In this document: in pieces, positions 52,556 through 63,990 of the stretch
Numbering within the stretch: the first letter of the stretch is position 1
Layout of the letters: each line of letters opens with the position of its first letter
DNA from: Diaporthe sp. PMI_573
Taxonomy: Eukaryota > Ascomycota > Sordariomycetes > Diaporthales > Diaporthaceae
Assembly (NCBI GenBank): GCA_021399435.1
Contig: JAJTUP010000099.1
Location: 145,005-209,004 of the forward strand
Length of the DNA stretch: 64,000 nt
Reading direction: 5' to 3'
Notes under the pieces: model-generated
Database searches by the model: none
What the model saw: the letters and a program-made list of their open reading frames with translations, nothing else
Told to the model about the DNA's origin: nothing
Made by a program: the position numbers and the translations under genes

Positions 52556-55500
52556 CTAGCTGAGGCGTTCCACGTACGCCTCCACCCTGATCTTTAACGT
52601 ATTTGTTGAGATCAGCTTTTCCAATGCTCCATTTGGTGCCTTCTTCGTACAAGCATCAGCTGGGTTGTCCTTCCCATCGATCCACCGTACTTCAGAAATT
52701 TCTTTCTTTTCGTACGCTTCCCTCAGTGACATGATGTCAATCATCAGTCTCTTCTCATCTGTCGTGCCCAGCCTAACTAGACAGTCGTACAATGATCTTG
52801 AATCTGTACAGATAACGACTGGAATTCTTGGCATTTCCAGACAGGTCATAATCTGGTTGAGTGTCGTACTAAGTGCCATGCCACTGTCAAATCCAGTCAT
52901 CATCCCATACAGCTCACTCGCCAGTACGCTTCGAGTCACTCTTTTGCACTTAGTTGAGCTCCAATGGATGATGTTTCCACAGATTTCAAAGTCCTCTCTC
53001 GTACGGCCAGCTTCCATTGCCAGTACAATAATAAATCCTAGCTGTGAGCTAAGATCCATGTTGTTGGCAAAAGACCCGTCTGTAAAAACATAGAGCTTCG
53101 CACGTTCAAGGTCCAGTGGTACAAATGTTATTCCTCTTTCAGGATTTTCCATTTGCCACTTGATTCGTACGTTGAGTGCCTCTATATCTTTCTTCTCGGG
53201 ATCCTTGATTTGTGCGGCCACTGATAGGTCGTACGCTGCTTCCGGTTGACATATTGAAGCAACATATGCACCCCTCGCACGTTGTGCGACGTACTGTTGG
53301 GGTCTATCTTCTGCTTCTGGATCGATTAGGCGAAGGTTTGCGATTTGTCCCTTCTGTACGAAGGTAATATTGTCCTCATCAAGTTCAATCCTTCCTCCAT
53401 TGAATTCAATTGGCTGTTGTGGTCCCAGCATTTGCTTGTCCTTTGCACGGAACTTCTTCTTCTCCAATTCCTTTTCTTCCCTCCCAGAGAATAGGGGGGT
53501 TGCAAACCCAAATGTATCGTCTGTCTGCATTCCAACCAACCCAAATTCGTGCGGCCCATTTGTAGTAAACAGCAGACATGGGTCGTACGTGGAAACCTTC
53601 ATTTCCAGGGCTTCAGTGTGGTGTGAGTGGTATGTTTTGTACCAGTGTAGGCCTGACTCTGCTAGCCCGTACAATGGCTTCTGGATCAGAAGAATTGTCC
53701 CTGGTGGATACCTGTCGTGCAATTCGGCTGGCAATTCTGCCAAGATAGTGCGCGTGAGTGGGTCGCGCGATTGTGTATAGGCTTGGGTAATGTCCCTCAA
53801 TTCCCCTTGGCAGTTGAATTGTTGTACGAGGGTCGGTCCCAGTGCAAGGATTAGCCCTTGGCTCATCCTCTGGATTGTTGGGGCTTGGGTTAGAATTGCT
53901 TCCTTCTCTGAATCCCCATACCCTTGTACGACCAGCCTAGACTTTTCTATCGGCTTAGTCGACCTGTTCTTTACCTCTCGTACCATCCTTGTCTTGAAAA
54001 TCCGGAGCCCACTATGTCGTCTTGCATCGTACCGAATGAATTGGAAGACATCCTCACTGGCTAGTGCGTCTATTTCCAGTGCATCAGACTCTTCGAACGG
54101 TCTTCCAGGAGTAGTGATGACGTTGTCTTGGCGAAGTTTGACTGCCAAATCGTACGAGTCCTTCTCCTTCTGGGTGAGAAAAATACCCGGCAACCACTGC
54201 ATGTACGTAACAAATGTTGGTCGTACAGCAGCCCTGCGGGGGCGTCCTCTTCTCCTTGGTTGAATGGCTTGTACGGTAGCCTTCCTTGGTCGTCCCCTTT
54301 TCCTTGGCTGGGGTTGTTCTCGTACAATAGGCTGAGGGGTATCTAATTCGTCTTGGGGTATGGCTTCTACCGTACGGTAATATGGCTTGACATGTGTTGC
54401 CCGTATTTGAATTGGTCCATTTGTCGTACCCACTGTGATTGTATGTCCCTCGATACTGTCGACTTTGTACGGTCCTTTCCACCCCTTATTTTCTCTCCAG
54501 ATCAGGACGTCGCTCTGAATTGGTAGAGATAGGGTAGATTGGAGGTCCGGGCCATTTCTGGTGTTGATCGCACGGTTGACTTCCACCTCGGCTCGGATCG
54601 TACGTAACATCTTCATTGCTTTCTGAACTGCTAATGCTCGTCGTGCAATATCTGGTGAGGGTGGCGAGTCTTGTGATATCCGTGGGTATGCTCCAAAAAC
54701 TAGGAGTGTTGGTACGATGCCATTTGGTCCCGCAGTATCGTTCAGTGCCTTCACGGCCATCTGTAGGAGTGTTTCGTCGTCCGTACAGTAGCCAATCTCA
54801 GCCTTCAGAATCTCAAAAGCTCTTCTCAGGGGGCCGTGCGAGCGTTCAACCTTGCCCAAAGCCCAGTGTGCTTCTATGGGCATCTCTTCGCACGTAATTC
54901 CCATGATCTTTGCATTGTTCCGGAATTCCTCTGAAGCAAAGTTGGTTCCTGGGTCATGTACGATGTGGTCTGGAGGACCAATATATGTGTAGATCCAGCA
55001 CTTGCAGAGTGCATTCCAGGTGTCTCGTGCGGAAAGAGAGTTGAGAAATGTGGCTGCTTGAAAGCTTGTGTCTGAGTCGATTACATGAAGTACATTCCTT
55101 TCGCCTAGGTGTACGACGTCAATAACCACTTCGTAGTTAAAGTGGCTTTCGTCTTTGATTGAGAACTTGAATCTCCTTGGTGATGGATCGTGCAGTTGGC
55201 AGAAGTGGCAGAACTTCTGAATCTTCTCCAGGATTGCCTCTTCAACATCATCGTGCCCTGCATTCCTCAATAGCTTGTATAGCCTGTCCGTACGAGGGTG
55301 CCCAAATCGTCTGTGGAGTCTCCTAAGCTGTGGCTCTGTGAGGAATACCCCAGCCTCCGTACGGCTTGTGTTAAAGAATGCATGTCCCCATTTCCTAACT
55401 ACCGGAATTGTCGTATCCCCTTGTACGATGACGTCTGATAGGTTGTTGAAGTAGGCTTTCAGCCTGTCTGCATCGTACAGGGAGAATAGAAAAGGGGTTG

Positions 55501-55816
55501 ATGTGTCTAGGATATGGTATGTAACACTTCCCAGTTGGTTTACAACCTTGATCGTACCAACCGCTGAGATAGCGTCACTATCACCAAATTTGACTTTGGC
55601 TGTGTCTGCACCCCATTTGATCTTCGTACCTGGGTTTTCTCGTACGTAGGCTAATGCTTGTAGCATCCCCACTGTAGAGAACTTGGCGGCTCCTGTGTCC
55701 CAGAGCTCTCCCTGATACTTCGTACTATATGGGTCATGCAGTACGAATTGGCTTGCCTCAGTCACTTTTGGGGCTGTGTAGATGTCCTCCCCCAGTCGTG
55801 CGGTGGTTGAATGCAA
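52556..55816 (-). CDS. Copia Pol polyprotein, 1,086 aa, uninterrupted
   Basis: Domain order is that of Copia. Aspartic protease site ELWDTGAAKFSTVG is at about residue 40 and the GAG-pre-integrase block (RRLHRRFGHPRTDRLYKLLR) at about 170. The integrase core follows with D, D and E in EVVIDVVHL, IVHDPGTNF and GKVERSHGP (about 235-330). A linker with GRPRK AT-hook-like repeats (KRGRPRKAT, RRRGRPRRA) comes at about 500-530. RT spans about 600-830 with QTDDTFGF in place of the usual YVDD. RNase H has YVFTDGSFANN, SVLASELYGM and ICTDSRSLYDC, ending IDGKDNPADACTK. The AT-hook-like repeats are unusual and could target DNA. The natural start is a frameshift from Gag or a single polyprotein; the ATG at 55816 may not be used. 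Confidence 0.92.
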   Translation of the reverse strand: MHSTTARLGEDIYTAPKVTEASQFVLHDPYSTKYQGELWDTGAAKFSTVGMLQALAYVRENPGTKIKWGADTAKVKFGDSDAISAVGTIKVVNQLGSVTYHILDTSTPFLFSLYDADRLKAYFNNLSDVIVQGDTTIPVVRKWGHAFFNTSRTEAGVFLTEPQLRRLHRRFGHPRTDRLYKLLRNAGHDDVEEAILEKIQKFCHFCQLHDPSPRRFKFSIKDESHFNYEVVIDVVHLGERNVLHVIDSDTSFQAATFLNSLSARDTWNALCKCWIYTYIGPPDHIVHDPGTNFASEEFRNNAKIMGITCEEMPIEAHWALGKVERSHGPLRRAFEILKAEIGYCTDDETLLQMAVKALNDTAGPNGIVPTLLVFGAYPRISQDSPPSPDIARRALAVQKAMKMLRTIRAEVEVNRAINTRNGPDLQSTLSLPIQSDVLIWRENKGWKGPYKVDSIEGHTITVGTTNGPIQIRATHVKPYYRTVEAIPQDELDTPQPIVREQPQPRKRGRPRKATVQAIQPRRRGRPRRAAVRPTFVTYMQWLPGIFLTQKEKDSYDLAVKLRQDNVITTPGRPFEESDALEIDALASEDVFQFIRYDARRHSGLRIFKTRMVREVKNRSTKPIEKSRLVVQGYGDSEKEAILTQAPTIQRMSQGLILALGPTLVQQFNCQGELRDITQAYTQSRDPLTRTILAELPAELHDRYPPGTILLIQKPLYGLAESGLHWYKTYHSHHTEALEMKVSTYDPCLLFTTNGPHEFGLVGMQTDDTFGFATPLFSGREEKELEKKKFRAKDKQMLGPQQPIEFNGGRIELDEDNITFVQKGQIANLRLIDPEAEDRPQQYVAQRARGAYVASICQPEAAYDLSVAAQIKDPEKKDIEALNVRIKWQMENPERGITFVPLDLERAKLYVFTDGSFANNMDLSSQLGFIIVLAMEAGRTREDFEICGNIIHWSSTKCKRVTRSVLASELYGMMTGFDSGMALSTTLNQIMTCLEMPRIPVVICTDSRSLYDCLVRLGTTDEKRLMIDIMSLREAYEKKEISEVRWIDGKDNPADACTKKAPNGALEKLISTNTLKIRVEAYVERLS

Positions 55817-57593
55817 AATCTACTAGATTCTGTTGGGGATGCCTCGTTGTCTGTATCCCACGGATCGAATAGTGAACCTTCCACTTCGCACAGTGGATCC
55901 TCTCCTTCGTACTCAAGCAAGTAGGTAGCAAACTTCTCCTCTTCCAGGATAGGTTCTTGCTTGAAGTCTTCGCACGCCTGGAGGTATTGTTTTCGTGCGT
56001 CTATCCTTTCCTTGTCTGTATGGTTTGTAGACCAACACCCATCTTTCTTGCATACAAAGCATTTCATTGTCTTAGCTGTTGTACGGTATGGTTTGAAGGG
56101 TTGTTGTTGTCTTGGTCTGAAGGAAATTCGCGCTGAGGAATGGTGGTTGTTTGGCCGAAAAGGGGTTTGTGGTGAAGATTGGTGATTGTACGAAGTCCTC
56201 TGGCGGTCCTTGAAGTTTGAGCTGTACCTCCTGTCCACAAAATTGATTCCAGCTTCTTCGTGCGACATGAATTGTTGGATAGAGTCTCTTTCCATAGCTA
56301 CTTGCAGAGCTGCACGAAGGTCTGCAAATAGGGCCTCGCACGTAGGCTTCTGGTTGATCATGGCGGTTCCAATTCTGGTACTGCGCGGCATGCTCTGACC
56401 ACTGTCGTACGGAGTGCTATTTCACCCTGATATCCCTCTCCTAGAGCTCTTTGTACGAGCTGTAGTTTGTCTAAGAGGGTTTCCAAGACTCCGGTAAGGT
56501 CTTGTCTGGGTTTTCTTTCCTTACTCGCACAAATGACAAGGTTGTCCAGTCTGCCCAGTACTGGCTGTGGTTCATTGTTGTGTTGAAGTGTGTGTCCATG
56601 AGGTTATATACTTCGTCCCACCTCTTGTCTGGTCCAATGTGGTATATATAGAAGTCTTCTGCGCGACCAGAGAGGATGTCTGGAAAGACTGCATGGTATT
56701 GATCTTCAGTGATTGCAGTCGTCTGCAATAACCAATAAAGATCCGTACCTTATCGTACAATAGGTCGTAGGCTTGCCGGTATAGTTCCTGTCTTTTCTCC
56801 ACCCCTTCTGGAAGGTAGATACTTGTTGAGGGTCTATCGGCCCGTTGTCGACGATTCGAGTTGGAGGTAGGTCGTACGGTGCATTATCCATATAGACTGA
56901 ATGTGCTGTGAGCGCCGTACCATGTTGTTGTGGAAAATTGCCCACCTCTTGCATGTATCTTGTTCCCGGGGGTGTTTGTCGCGCGGCTTGTGTTTCAACG
57001 GTAGGTGCTCGAAGATTCCGTGATGTCTCGTGCGACTGCATTTGGGGCGGTGGCTCAATTGTCTGTCGTACATGGGCTGGTTCTGGCGCTTGTAGTGGGT
57101 AGTCTTCTGCTGCCTTCTCGGCTTCGATGAGTCGTAGAATCCGACTAGTATAGGGACCCCTTGATGTTGGGATTCCTCTTGCCTCGATGATATTCAGGAG
57201 TACTTTCTTGAACGTACGGTCCACTTTGTTGAATTGGTAGGAAGTCCACCCTTCAAAGTCGTTAACCAGAGACCCTAGTATGTTGGCCTTGCTTAGGTCT
57301 AGATGAATAATATCCATCATGACCCGTGCGAAGTATGTATTGATCTGGGTGTCGTTCGGTGGGGCATCTAGGTCGATATCTAGGTCCCAGTACCTTGGAT
57401 TTGTCGTGCTTCGCCATACTTTCAGTGGTATTGTGCTTCCCTCGCTCATCTCTTCGTACGTCACTTGGTTTCGGCTACTTGAGCTTGCCGCTGTGGCCGA
57501 AGCTGATGGTTCTGGTATATTGGAGGATGACATCTTGTGTGGTGTTCTCGGGTTGTCTACAAGGTGTCCTCTTTGTCGTGCATTGGCGCACAC
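55762..57593 (-). pseudogene. Copia Gag, broken by five single-base shifts
   Basis: Gag begins near MSSSNIPEPSASATAASSSS (about 57530) and stays open to 56775. It then needs one extra base at each of five places to stay in frame: near 56769, 56714, 56491, 56369 and 55810. Pieces in order are RNYTGK, then YDLLYDKVRIF, then ITEDQYHAVFPDILSGRAED and NLMDTHFNTTMNHSQYWADW, then ETLLDKLQLVQRALGEGYQG, then INQKPTCEALFADLRAALQV. The zinc knuckle CFVCKKDGCWSTNH (C-x2-C-x4-C-x4-H) and an acidic tail that leads into Pol complete it. Each site is a homopolymer or doublet one base shorter than expected. The capsid and knuckle regions are otherwise well conserved. Confidence 0.82.
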
Positions 57594-57882
57594 TGCTTCT
57601 TCCTAGTCGTACAAGGTCTTGGCTGCAGATATATTCCGTCTGGCGTTCAATATAGCAGTCTTGATTCGTGCGATTTCGAGAAGATTTCGTCTTCCAGGGG
57701 TGTTCTCTTCCTTCCTGACTGGCGGGGAGGTCGAGATAGCCTCTGGGCTCTTAGCACGAGCGTACGATTCTAGTTGCCTCTGCGTCCCGTCTGGCGTTCT
57801 GCAGCTGCAACCATGGAGTCGTACCGGTACTCGTCTCTTCACTCTTGCTAATCTGTGATCGCACCAAGCAATCACTGATCAG

Positions 57883-58090
57883 TGTTGAATGGCCTTTGCC
57901 ATATGGCGTAATGTACGTACGTACGTGTCTGTGCAATTGATTCTGAATTCGTTGATGTCTGTGTAAACTATGAAACAAGCGGGGAACTTCGCGCGCAGAC
58001 CTAAGAGGTCTGCATGCACTCCCTTGCCTGCTTAGTCATCCTCCCTAGCCAATATGGCTATGTGCGATCAGCCTCAGTGCTATTCCAACA
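57883..58090 (-). repeat. 5' LTR of the Copia element
   Basis: 208 bp identical to 50601-50808. The sequence just inside it on the sense strand, GATCAGTGATTGCTTGG, should hold the primer-binding site, but it does not match the initiator-tRNA complement. Confidence 0.95.
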
Positions 58091-61000
58091 AATACTATAA
58101 AATACTAAAATTAAAACATAGATTAAAATTAATAAATATAATAAAGAATATAAAGTAAAATAAATTATTAACTTATAATATTAAAAAATAATAGAATACT
58201 TTATTAAATAGAAAAATTACAACCTTAGTAAGAATATATAGAAACTAATTAAAAATCTTACTAGTTATAAATAGATTTTTTAATAATACTAAGCCTAAAA
58301 CTTAACTAACCAAAAGACAAAAATATATCTATACTCTAGAAGACTTAAACTACTAGAAATTAAACCTAAGTCTCTAATTTTAATTATTAGAATTTAACTA
58401 CTAAACTATAAAATTTTATACCCTTAATAGTATATAATATACTAATAAGACAAACCTTTTCTTCCTTATAAGTATAAAGCGTAGAAGTACTATTTATTTA
58501 AAACCTACTAGAGAGATTAAATATAACCTAAAAGCAAAAAGAGAATAATTTACTTAACTAATGTTACGGGGTACAGTGTTTCACATAGCTAGTACAATGA
58601 ATTTCTTTCTTAGCCATCCATACTAAAGTACTAGACATACTTCTATCCCTCTCAAGGGCCGAAGCAACAATTAAACTCATTCTTCTATTATTATTTTAAT
58701 AACCTATGACATTGTCTAATCAGAACCCAAACACTACTTTTATTACTTCGTAGCCCTTCCAGCCCTTTTTCATTATCTCTTCTTCTTCACATTAGAGCCC
58801 TCTAGCAGTTTCCTCTCTCTCGCTCAGAGGGGCCAGCAGAACACACACCTATGCTTAGCTTGGTATCCACGTTTTTACTAGTGATCTAGCCCAGGCTAAG
58901 CTAACTACGTAACCTTTAAAGACTAAGGAGAGAGCTCACAACTATCGACTTAGTCTAAAGCTTGCCTGTTCTTCATAATCATGTATAGAATTATCTCACC
59001 TACGCCTAATCAGAACTACCAAGGGAACACCTCGCTAGGAAGAGAGTTATATAACCAAACCAAAGACAAGAGAAGTATAACTAAAGCATATAGGAAGAAC
59101 CCTGCTTTCAAACCTACTCTCTTACCAAGGTTCTAAAGGGTACCCTCTTGACTAAGCTTCACGCCTAAGGCATAAACATTAGCTATTATGCCAGGGATTA
59201 TTTCACAGTAATAGCTAAAGCCCTGGTAGAGTAATACATTTACTTATGAAATGCTTAGTTAAGGAGGGGATCAGACTTTTATAGGATTTATCAAGCTCAG
59301 ATCAGAGGAGAACGGCCCTTAATCTGATTCCATAGTTACTTTAGTAACTAAAGTCTAGTTAGAAAGTAGCGCCATCACGACAATTACCCCCATAATCCAT
59401 CGCGACAAGGTTCGTAGCAAGGTACTTTCAGGTATAAGTACAAAGCCCAAGGAGTATATATAGAGGCAAGGCCAAGGTATTATAGCTTTTAATCAGAGCT
59501 AATAGGAGACTTTAAGGAGAGACTATGTATACTAGGAAGAAGAAAAGCACTTTAAAAAGGTATGATGTTTTAAGTATTATTACTATACTAAGTACTAACC
59601 TAAGAATATTCAACTCTCTAGATAATATATAAACTCTCTTAATAATAAGCCTATAGCTCTAATTACTTTTCTAATAATATCTAGTACTAGAATATCCATG
59701 GTAGCTAGCCCTACTAAAGACGCTACTTCTACCAGAATACTAGGCTTCCTAACTATATTATCTAAAGGCTCAAGCCTACCACGTCTACCTTTACTCACTC
59801 CAAGCTCTACCTACTAGCAAGTAATTACTAGTCCTTAATTCCTCCTGATTACTAAAGGACTAGAAAGGAGTATGGAAGAGACTAGTTACTAAAGAAACCT
59901 AAGCCTAAGGGTAAAGGATTTCCTAGCGAAACCTCTTCACCTTCTACCTAGGACCCTCCTACTTAGCCACGACAACCCCTTTTAGCTAAGCCTAACACTA
60001 TAGGCTAATACCTATTTAGTCTATTTCTCCTATAGTACCATGATACTACCCTAGATAGTACTACTTATATTATATAACCTTAATATACTAAGGTTTGATG
60101 GAATAAATATATTATTAAGTTAATATTTACCTTAGAGGATATTTTCTACTATTTTTTATCTAATGACTAGATCCTTTCCTTGTTAAAACAATACTATACT
60201 AGCTCTGATCTAGTCTATTTAATTAAGAAGGTTACTACTAGACTAAGTACCTAGGCTTTATAGAGTTAGGAACTCTTAGCCTACTTAAAACCAATAATAC
60301 TTCCTCTCAAGTAGATCTAGGCTTGGTAATAGAAGCAATCCTCCGCTAGAATCCCTTAGATAACCTTGAGGAATGAAAATAGAGGATTACTAACTACAAC
60401 TAAGTACTAATTAAAGCTAGAGAGACGTCTAATTAGGGAAGCAGGACCTTCTATAAGACGCTTCCATCCTAGATCAAGAAGTAGCTTCTTTCTAGACTAA
60501 CCTATAAGGAGAAGGTTAAAGACATACCCTAGATAAAATTTAAGGATAGGCTTCTATCTATCCTTAATAGAGAACTAGAGTACTCTAAGCAGGACTATTA
60601 CCTAGCTATAAAAGGACTTCCTAATCATTCCTAGACAAACCTATAAAATTAATAGAATCAACAGTATATAGAAAAGTAACGAAGTAATGATCTAAGATAC
60701 TCAAACCTACCAATATATATCTAGAACCTATTAGACCTAATTAGTATAGAAATCAGGGTAACAATTCTTTTAAATAAAGGATAAACAACCTTATAAATAA
60801 ATTTACTAACTTAAAAATCAAGTAGCTAAGAATATAAGAGGAAAAGGAGATTAATAAATAACTTAGACATCATACTAAAGCAACCTCTTATAATAGACAA
60901 TAAACTAAACTTAGACTAACTAGAACAAGTATAATAGGGTCTATTCAAAGACCTAGTAGCTAGGAAATCTACTCCCTAGCCTTAAGTAATAATAATAACA

Positions 61001-61580
61001 ATACTTATAGTATTTCTACTATTTAGCTAAAGAAGGATAGTTCTCCATATATATACTACGGCTATATAAGAAAGAAGACACAGCTTATAAGTATAATAAG
61101 ATTAATAAGCTTATTACTAATAAGCTCTTCTATATAGAAAAGTACAAGGGTTCTTTAATAATCCTTAGTACTATTATAAATACTTAAACAAGTATTCTAA
61201 ATTTCTAGACCCTATTAGTATTTAACTCTATTATAATTAAAAAGGAATTAGGATTAAGAAGTATACCAGAGGCTAACTAGAGTTTCTATCATAGAAAGGT
61301 AAAACCAACTTACTATACATCCTTTAATACTAAAAACTCGTTAAGGCAAACCTATCATTTAGAGGTAACCCAGCCTTAGGAGAGGTTAAACTAGTCTAGA
61401 ATCCTGAAACTACTAGGAAAACCACTAGTAATTAGATCCATATTAATAACCTTAGACCCATCTCTCTATACCATTACTATAAACAAAGAGTAGATTTATT
61501 TAAAAGATCTACAAACCTTTATTAATACTATAAAAAAAAAATAAGTAATAGAGGACAGTATAGATCAGGACGACAAGGTA

Positions 61581-61832
61581 ATGTACGAAGCTATACTAGA
61601 TACCCCTCACCCTAAAACACACGTCTACTTTAAAAACGATTTACCAAGTCCAAGTAGTCTAAGCAAAAAGAAACTAGATAACTCAGAAAGCCACGTAGCA
61701 AAAGAATTTACTAGGTACATAGAACATGATCAAGTTAGTACAGCAGCAGGGGCGGTAGTAGAAAAACCAACCCATGCTAAGCTAAAAAAACAACTAGCAG
61801 AAACCTTACCTCTAGAAGAAGTAGTAATATAG
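61581..61832 (+). pseudogene. Gypsy polyprotein segment, longest open piece in the RIP block
   Basis: An 83-codon frame (MYEAILDTPHPKTHVYFKND through KKQLAETLPLEEVVI) is the only sizeable open stretch. It belongs to the region between Gag and protease in fungal Gypsy elements (HARYIEHDQ-like TRYIEHDQVSTAAGAVVEK). After the TAG the frame continues with VILSKTIKIHTSNLLVLG-like text, so the stop is a mutation inside a longer gene. Confidence 0.6.
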
Positions 61833-63389
61833 GTAATTCTTAGTAAAACTATAAAGATACATACTTCTAATCTCCTAGTCTTAGGGAGATAAATACTACT
61901 CTAATTAGGTACCTATAAGCCCTATAAGATAGGGTAAGGACTATTTCATAAGTTCCTTTTAAACCTGTCTATAAAATAAGGGGATAGAGAGACCAGTACC
62001 CAAGTATCAAAGTTATCAGCACTTTAACAAGCAACTTACTAGGGGAAACTACTCCAACCCTAATAATGATTAAATATTATATTAGCTCTCTAGCTACATT
62101 AACTTTAGATATAATTAACTAAGGATATTATAGTTCAGCTTTCCTTACCATATATATAGAAGTAACTAATATATACCTTTACTAGCTTTACTTAATACCA
62201 GGGTAGAGATAAATCTACTACTATTAAGCTATTATAGCCAAAACCAGCTTATTTTTCTCCTCTTAAGGATATAACCTCTATAGTCTATAATAGAGAAGCC
62301 TTATCTAATTAAGGTAACTAAAGACTAGATTTACATTAGCCCTAAGTAGATAAAGTAAGTTTTCTTTATTATTAACAATATAACCTATAATATTACATAC
62401 TATATTCTTCTTAAAATACATTCTTTCTTAATACTAATCTAACCTTTAAAAAATTAAAGGGTTTCCTATTTATACATTATGCTAGGAGACTCCTAGATAA
62501 AGTATAGCCTAGGATAAAGGAACTAAAAGCCTTTTTATATAGTCCTAGTAATAGTACACGAGTCTTAGAAAAATATATTCCATAGACTTTAGCTATTTAA
62601 AATATATTTAGAGTAATCTAATTAGAAACTAGTAGTAATCAATACTCTAGTTAAGCCTTCTTTAACCTATCTTAGTATTAAAGGGTAATGAAATTCTTAG
62701 TATCCTCTAGGATAAGGATATTTAAAAGTTATTAGTTTCTTTTATAAAAAGACCTTTAGTACGAAGTACATTAGCTATATATACTTAAAGGTATTAAAAA
62801 ACCTAATCCTTAATATATCTATAGATTATATCTAAAAACAAGAATAGCCTATACTTGTAAATAGATAAACTTGATCTCATTACCATAAGTATTGCTAAAT
62901 TAATTAGTTATACTATTAACTTATAATTAGAACCCTCTATAAGAGGGTAGGAGTTAAAGTATATCTAGTAGACGATTACCTATTTAATAGATTAGTTCTA
63001 AGAGAACGATTAACTAGAAGCCAAGCTATGAAGTAGAAATCAGGGATATTATAAACTAGACTATAAACGATAAATAACCCCTAGATATGGCTAAAATTCT
63101 CTAAGATTAAGAGGAGATCTCGACTTACTCCTAATTACTTAGAATAAATTATGAAGAATAACTATGATAGCTTTTTAACTAAGGAAAAAAATATATTTAC
63201 CTATCTCTTATTAATAAAGAAAAGGCCTTACCTAGAACTAGTCTATATATCTTAAATCAATAGATATTACTTTACCTTAAATAATTAAAACCATACTATA
63301 CAAGGCCTACTAAGTAAAGATAATTAAGTTACCTAGAGCCCTTAGTAATAGCTATTAAAATACTAAGAAAAAGAGAGGTAAGTAGTATT

Positions 63390-63990
63390 ATCAAGGAATC
63401 TTACATAGTATATTAAAATAGCTATTCCTAGTTAAGAAAAAGGACTCAGGGTACTAGCTAATTAATAACATCTTTAAGGAAATAAGGTTATAATTAGAGA
63501 CGCCTTTATCCTCTAGTAGTAGATGAATTTATAGAGGAATTTTATAATATAGAAGATTCTCTCTCTTTTTAGATTTCTTCTTAGGCTATGATTAGGTAAA
63601 GCTTAATAAGAAGAGCCACGATATAACAACCTTTATAACACTAATTAGGTTATCAATAATATAGCCTACTTATAGGTACTACTAATTCTATAGCCTAGTT
63701 TATATAATATATAGTATAGCTATTATATAACTTATCCCCTTAATCTATAGACCTTTTCTAGATAATATAGCTATTAGAGGTCCTAACATAGATTATAATA
63801 ACAAGGAAATTCCTAATCTACCTAGAGTTAGAAGATATATAGTAAAATATATTAAGAATCTTAACAACATTCTCTACATATAGAACTAGCTAGTATAGCT
63901 ATTAATACCTATAAGTAGAATAGTATAAGTATTAAACTAATATTATAAATAATATATAGTACTCTTAGCTAAGTACTAGTAAACAAAAAG
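63390..63990 (+). pseudogene. Gypsy reverse transcriptase remnant
   Basis: Scattered conserved words in the usual order: LFLVKKKDSGYxLINNIFKE, then FLDFFLGYDQVKLNKKSHDI, TTFITLIRLS, RPFLDNIAIRGP (the site of the catalytic FLDD motif, here FLDN) and RRYIVKYIKNLNNIL. At least a dozen stops interrupt it. The second catalytic Asp has become Asn (D to N, a G-to-A change as expected from RIP). Confidence 0.75.

Larger units (their letters stand above)
50601..58090 (-). mobile_element. Ty1/Copia LTR retrotransposon, complete, identical LTRs
   Basis: The element is 7,490 bp with 208-bp LTRs that are identical by eye. Gag-Pol is on the minus strand (Gag about 57593-55762, Pol 55816-52556). Between the Pol stop and the 3' LTR lies about 1.75 kb with an antisense spliced gene and a phased GTCCT array. 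The flanking 5-mers (CCTAC and AATAC) do not match, so no target duplication is visible; the right LTR directly abuts the AT-rich Gypsy relic. Short TCG(T/C)(A/G)C words recur about every 60 bp through the whole element and not outside it. Identical LTRs imply a recent arrival. Confidence 0.95.

Noticed and set aside
50591..58100. Matching target-site duplication for the Copia element
   Set aside because: CCTAC and AATAC share only three positions; I do not call a duplication.
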